From positions 3,146,001 to 3,210,000 of the forward strand of contig NZ_CP099917.1 of the NCBI RefSeq assembly GCF_030994125.1: DNA of 64,000 nt, written 5' to 3'. Below are positions 58,955-64,000 of this stretch, in pieces (position 1 is the stretch's first letter; every line of letters starts with the position of its first letter). A program made the position numbers and the translations under genes. This DNA comes from Pseudoalteromonas xiamenensis (GTDB taxonomy: Bacteria > Pseudomonadota > Gammaproteobacteria > Enterobacterales > Alteromonadaceae). The notes under the pieces were generated by a model that worked only from the letters and a program-made list of their open reading frames with translations, was not told the origin of the DNA and did not search any database.

Positions 58955-61900
58955 ATGCGCCTGAGCAGTATAAAACTTGCGGGATTTAAGTCGTTTGTAG
59001 AAGCAACGAAAATCCCATTCCCAGATCAAATGACGTGTGTTGTCGGGCCAAATGGCTGTGGCAAATCAAACGTGATTGATGCCGTACGTTGGGTGCTCGG
59101 TGAAAGTTCTGCAAAGAACTTACGTGGTGACGCCATGACCGATGTCATTTTCAATGGCTCGACGCATCGTAAGCCCGTTTCTCAAGCATCAGTTGAACTC
59201 ACTTTTGACAATACAGAAGGTCGTTTACCGGGGTCGTTCGCTGAGCGAAATCAAATTGCCATAAAGCGAGTTGTAACACGAGACGGGCAGTCTCTTTATT
59301 ATCTCAATGGCAGCAAATGCCGCCGTCGTGATATTACGGATATATTTTTGGGTACGGGACTTGGTCCGCGCAGCTATGCGATTATCGAGCAGGGTATGAT
59401 TTCAAGGCTTATAGAAAGTAAGCCTCAAGATTTACGTATTTTTATCGAAGAAGCGGCAGGCGTATCGAAGTACAAAGAGCGTCGACGTGAAACTCAAACT
59501 CGCATCAAAAGCACGCGTGATAACTTAGAGCGGTTATTGGATGTGCGCCAAGAACTGAACACTCAATTGACTCGTTTGTCTAGCCAAGCAGAAGCTGCAA
59601 CTCAATATCGTCTTTTGAAAGCGCAAGAGCGATTGCTAAAAGGTGAGTTGGCTGTGTTGAGGTGGCAATCGCTTCACGCAAAGCAGCTTGAGAAAGCGAA
59701 TCAACTTGCGAAGCTAGAAGCTGAATTAGCGTTTCTTGAGTCCGCTCATGGTGGTCATGAAGACGTATTAGGCGCGTTAGAAGCGCAGGTTAACATCGCA
59801 AACGATGCATTGACTCAAGCCAAGAATCAGCAACATAAAACACAGATGGATTTAGCGCGTGCCGAGCAGCAAAAAATCCATTTACAAGAAAAACAGCGAA
59901 GTCTTCAATCTCAGCTTGCTCAATTGACACAATCCACCCAAGAAACAACCGAACTGACAAGAGCACAACAAGAACACGTTGAAATTTTGGTTGTACAAGT
60001 GGAAGAAGCTCTCGAGACGCGTCTAATTCAAGAAGCGGCATTGGATGAGTTGCAACTTGCTTATGAACAGCAGCAAGTCCTTTTTGTTGAACAAGAGTCA
60101 AGCATTCTTGATGCTAAGTCTGCTCTTCAAAAAAGCAAAGAAATGCTGCAACAACTTCACTTCAATAAGCAAAGTAACGGGCAAAAGTACCACCTCCTTG
60201 AAGAGCGCCTAACTCAGCTGCAAGCGGAACAACACACACAGTCTCAAGAAGACCCCAGCGAACAATTGGACGCATTAAAACAAAGCCATAAACAACAAAC
60301 GGAAGTGTTGGCAAAGCATCAACGTCAATCGCAAGTATTAAAAGAACAATTGCAGTGTGAACAGGCGCGAAGAGGGGAGCTAGAAGCGCAGCTACAAAAG
60401 GCGAAGCAACAACGTCAGCAAGTGCAAACCCAAGTTTCGACGCTTATTCAAGTACTTGGCGATGAACCGAAAGAAGGGAGTGAATCCTTTTTAGCGCAGT
60501 TAGTCGTAAAGCCGGGATATGAATCCATTGTTGAGCATGCTTTACTTGGTTTGGACCATCTTGGCGTAGCGACAAGTGCCGAATTCAATCACGTTTGGCC
60601 ATTGAAAGAGACTGCCAAAGCAGGTTCTGTGGCGACCTTGATTAAGGCGGGTGTTTTTCCGTCTCTTTTGAACGATGTGCAATGGTTAGGGGACGGTGGT
60701 CGAGAGCACGTGGATACACACTGGGTTTTAGCTATCAATGCGGACGGCGTTTTATATGGTGAGAATTTTACCGCAGCGCCTAAAACGGGTGAAGGGCGGC
60801 TTACGCAATATGCGTCATTGCGCCAGTTGCAATCACTTGAACCATCTTTGCAATCTGACTTAGACGTATTAACGGAGTCTGTTTCAACAAGCAATCTGCT
60901 AATTGACGAGATATGCAATCTTTTGGAACTTGAAAAATCCGCGGTGCATGAAGTATCTCAGTGGATAGCTGCAAATAATTCTCGGATCTCAATGGTTCAA
61001 GAGCAGGTCACGCGATTTCAGAGTCGTCGAGTCGCATTGAATACACAAGTACTTGATTTAGAATCTCAACTTCAAGTACTCGATGAAAGTTTGGTTGAGG
61101 CTGAACAACTCATTTTTGATGCTGAAGAAAAAGTTACGTCGCAAACCCGTATGGTGCAAAAAGAAGAAGATCAGTTTCTTGAGGTCAAATCGACTCAACA
61201 TGCTCTACAGCGACGAATTCAGGATGCCCAATCGCAACTTCACGAGTACAAATTGCAAGAACAACGAGTAAACAGTGACTTAGCATTAGCAAAATCAAAG
61301 TTGGCGCATCTGGATGAGGCTCAGCAATCAGCTGCTGAACGCATTGAAAGTGTGTTTGAAGAGCAAGTACTGAACGCCGAGCCGTTACTGAAACTCGATG
61401 TTGAAATTGAAGCACTTGTAGCGCTTCACCTGCAATGTGAAGAAGAAATTACAAAGCATAATGAAGCACTTACCTCTGCCAAGCAAACGCTTGACGAAAA
61501 ACAAGCGAGTCTAAAAGACGTATCCAAACAACAAATGACGCTTCAAACTAAGCGTCAAACCCTGCAACTCGAAGAGCAAGGGTTACTGCTTAAAGCACAG
61601 GCCGCGCTAGAACCGTTGGCAGATCTCAATACAACGTTAAAGGCAGTATTAGAGACGCTCCCAAGTGATGCGGATGCAGCTAAACATCACACGCAACTAT
61701 CGCACGTGGTTAGCCAATTAGAAGAGCTTGGCGCGGTGAACCTCGCAGCGATTGAAGAACATCAAGAAGCGCTTGCGAGGCAACAATATCTAGATGCGCA
61801 GCTTGATGATTTAAATGCTGCACTAGACATGCTTGAAAACGCCATTAAGAAAATCGACAGAGAAACAAAAAGTCGCTTTAAACAAACCTTTGAGCAAGTT

Positions 61901-62341
61901 AACAGCGATCTCAATGAGCTGTTTCCTAAGGTGTTTGGTGGTGGTAACGCTTATCTTGAATTAACATCAGATGATATGCTGGAAAGCGGTGTAACCATCA
62001 TGGCGAGACCTCCCGGTAAGAAAAACTCGACAATTCACCTCTTAAGTGGTGGAGAAAAAGCGCTGACCGCATTATCATTAGTGTTTTCAATATTTAGGCT
62101 TAATCCTGCACCGTTTTGTATGCTGGATGAAGTCGACGCGCCACTGGATGATGCGAACGTCGGACGTTTTTGTCGTTTAGTTGAGGAAATGTCTCAATCG
62201 GTGCAATTTATTTATATCAGTCATAATAAGGTCGCAATGGAAATGGCGGGTCGTCTCACAGGGGTGACTATGGCAGAGCCAGGTGTATCGAGGATGGTGG
62301 CTGTAGATATTGAACAAGCTGTGCAAATGGCACAAACTTAG
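58955..62341 (+). CDS. smc: Chromosome segregation protein SMC
   Basis: The 1128-residue protein has the N-terminal ATPase lobe with Walker A (GPNGCGKSN, 31-39). Long coiled coils flank a hinge at about 500-620, and a C-terminal lobe has signature LLSGGEKALTAL (about 1029) and Walker B MLDEVDAP (about 1054). It shows that this organism uses SMC rather than only MukBEF. No ScpA/ScpB is adjacent. It lies before zipA. Confidence 0.97.
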   Translation: MRLSSIKLAGFKSFVEATKIPFPDQMTCVVGPNGCGKSNVIDAVRWVLGESSAKNLRGDAMTDVIFNGSTHRKPVSQASVELTFDNTEGRLPGSFAERNQIAIKRVVTRDGQSLYYLNGSKCRRRDITDIFLGTGLGPRSYAIIEQGMISRLIESKPQDLRIFIEEAAGVSKYKERRRETQTRIKSTRDNLERLLDVRQELNTQLTRLSSQAEAATQYRLLKAQERLLKGELAVLRWQSLHAKQLEKANQLAKLEAELAFLESAHGGHEDVLGALEAQVNIANDALTQAKNQQHKTQMDLARAEQQKIHLQEKQRSLQSQLAQLTQSTQETTELTRAQQEHVEILVVQVEEALETRLIQEAALDELQLAYEQQQVLFVEQESSILDAKSALQKSKEMLQQLHFNKQSNGQKYHLLEERLTQLQAEQHTQSQEDPSEQLDALKQSHKQQTEVLAKHQRQSQVLKEQLQCEQARRGELEAQLQKAKQQRQQVQTQVSTLIQVLGDEPKEGSESFLAQLVVKPGYESIVEHALLGLDHLGVATSAEFNHVWPLKETAKAGSVATLIKAGVFPSLLNDVQWLGDGGREHVDTHWVLAINADGVLYGENFTAAPKTGEGRLTQYASLRQLQSLEPSLQSDLDVLTESVSTSNLLIDEICNLLELEKSAVHEVSQWIAANNSRISMVQEQVTRFQSRRVALNTQVLDLESQLQVLDESLVEAEQLIFDAEEKVTSQTRMVQKEEDQFLEVKSTQHALQRRIQDAQSQLHEYKLQEQRVNSDLALAKSKLAHLDEAQQSAAERIESVFEEQVLNAEPLLKLDVEIEALVALHLQCEEEITKHNEALTSAKQTLDEKQASLKDVSKQQMTLQTKRQTLQLEEQGLLLKAQAALEPLADLNTTLKAVLETLPSDADAAKHHTQLSHVVSQLEELGAVNLAAIEEHQEALARQQYLDAQLDDLNAALDMLENAIKKIDRETKSRFKQTFEQVNSDLNELFPKVFGGGNAYLELTSDDMLESGVTIMARPPGKKNSTIHLLSGGEKALTALSLVFSIFRLNPAPFCMLDEVDAPLDDANVGRFCRLVEEMSQSVQFIYISHNKVAMEMAGRLTGVTMAEPGVSRMVAVDIEQAVQMAQT

Positions 62342-62367
62342 ACAAAAGCAACAACAAAAGGTGAGTA

Positions 62368-63078
62368 ATGGCTACAGAGTTAAGATGGGCGCTTATCATT
62401 ATCAGTGCTCTAGTCATTGGCGGGTTACTAATCCATGGATTATGGTCAGTTCGTCGTAAAGAGCGTAGCGAAAGCGCGTCAAAGAGCGATCCAGCTATCG
62501 CGTCTGAAACTAATTCGACAACGAGTACAGTGAGAGATGACGAGCCAGAAATTGGCGAGATAAATCTAACTGCTGTAGACGAAGAGCCAGTCGCGGTGCA
62601 CGAAAGTGACGCTGACGACAAGGTGGAGCCTGAAAAAAATGAAAGCGAGTCTGAGCCTGTTGCAGAGCCAAGTGACTTCATTATTCTCCACATCAGCATG
62701 CCAGAAGGCTTAACGATGGCCGGTTCTAAATTGCTGCCGTGCGTACTTAGCCTCGGGTTTAAGTACTCTGAAGAAGGTTTCTTTAATCGCCATGTTGAAC
62801 CATCAGGAAATGGACCTGTTATGTTCCGTTTGGTGAACAGTTTTAATCCTGGTACGTTTGATATTGATAATATGGAACAATTTAGCACAGCAGGTGTGAG
62901 TTTATTTATGACTCTACCGTGCGAAGGCGATAGCTTAGCTGCGTTTAACATGCTTCATAGCGCAGCTAAAAAATTGGCTGAAGAATTTGGTGCGGAAGTA
63001 CTGGATTCAAATCGTGAGCCGTTATCGGTCGCCATGGTTCGTACTTACGTTGAAAAGGTTCGAGAATACGCCGCGTAA
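62368..63078 (+). CDS. zipA: Cell division protein ZipA
   Basis: The 236-residue protein has one N-terminal transmembrane helix (about residues 8-25), an acidic and Ser-rich linker (about 35-105) and a C-terminal ZipA FtsZ-binding domain (FIILHISMPEG; RHVEPSGNGPVMFRL). It anchors FtsZ at the inner membrane. It follows smc by 26 bases and precedes ligA, as in many gammaproteobacteria. Confidence 0.95.
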   Translation: MATELRWALIIISALVIGGLLIHGLWSVRRKERSESASKSDPAIASETNSTTSTVRDDEPEIGEINLTAVDEEPVAVHESDADDKVEPEKNESESEPVAEPSDFIILHISMPEGLTMAGSKLLPCVLSLGFKYSEEGFFNRHVEPSGNGPVMFRLVNSFNPGTFDIDNMEQFSTAGVSLFMTLPCEGDSLAAFNMLHSAAKKLAEEFGAEVLDSNREPLSVAMVRTYVEKVREYAA

Positions 63079-63151
63079 TGGTGTCATGATTGGATGCTGC
63101 TGCACTTTGGTATGAATTCGCGTTGAGTATCAGCGCCGTTTAGAAAATTTT

Positions 63152-64000
<849 letters not shown>

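Overview
The window reads as a chromosomal segment of a marine-type gammaproteobacterium in the Alteromonadales, probably close to Pseudoalteromonas. The basis is gene content and order: a cheA-cheB-parC-parP-cheW-DUF2802 tail, a FlhB-tail/FliK pair beside a full ccmABCDEFGHI cluster, miaB-ybeZYX-lnt, ubiF followed by a Met/Leu/Gln tRNA array, ychF-pth-rplY-prs-ispE-lolB divergent from hemA-prfA-prmC, sirB2-sirB1-kdsA, speAB, and smc-zipA-ligA. The genus is an inference.

Layout. 1-5.2 kb: end of a polar-flagellum chemotaxis operon (cheA is cut by the window edge). 5.3-8.0 kb (minus): FlhB C-terminal paralogue and a FliK-like hook-length protein. 8.1-15.1 kb: cytochrome c maturation system I, then mlaA. 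15.9-22.4 kb (minus): acetyltransferase and small HTH gene, then miaB-ybeZ-ybeY-corC-lnt. 22.6-23.7 kb: ubiF. 24.0-30.5 kb: an accessory island with a 1300-residue kinase/cyclase-like/STAND-ATPase protein, a PhyH-like oxygenase, a small internally duplicated protein and an IS3-family element. 30.6-31.8 kb: eleven tRNA genes (5 Leu, 4 Gln, 2 Met) on the minus strand with a strong promoter. 32-48.3 kb: housekeeping genes for GTPase, peptidyl-tRNA hydrolase, L25, PRPP, isoprenoid, lipoprotein sorting, tetrapyrrole, translation termination, c-di-GMP signalling and KDO synthesis, plus rlmM. 48.3-58 kb: transport and CBS proteins, a possible FNR-controlled pair, polyamine synthesis, and a nitrilase/M48/DUF898 group. 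58.2-64 kb: an rRNA methyltransferase, smc, zipA and the 5' part of ligA.

Three conserved genes (ccmF, lnt, ybeZ) each carry one apparent 1-base loss in a homopolymer. In each case adding one base restores a full-length protein, so sequencing or assembly error is the simplest explanation.

The most novel-looking region is the island between ubiF and the tRNA array. Its kinase-cyclase-ATPase architecture resembles the family annotated as 'TOMM system kinase/cyclase fusion protein', but no YcaO cyclodehydratase is visible. Base composition drops sharply inside the kinase gene (near 26.71 kb) and rises again inside the small duplicated gene (near 28.74 kb). This suggests that a cassette carrying the sensor C-terminus, the oxygenase and half of the small protein was exchanged.
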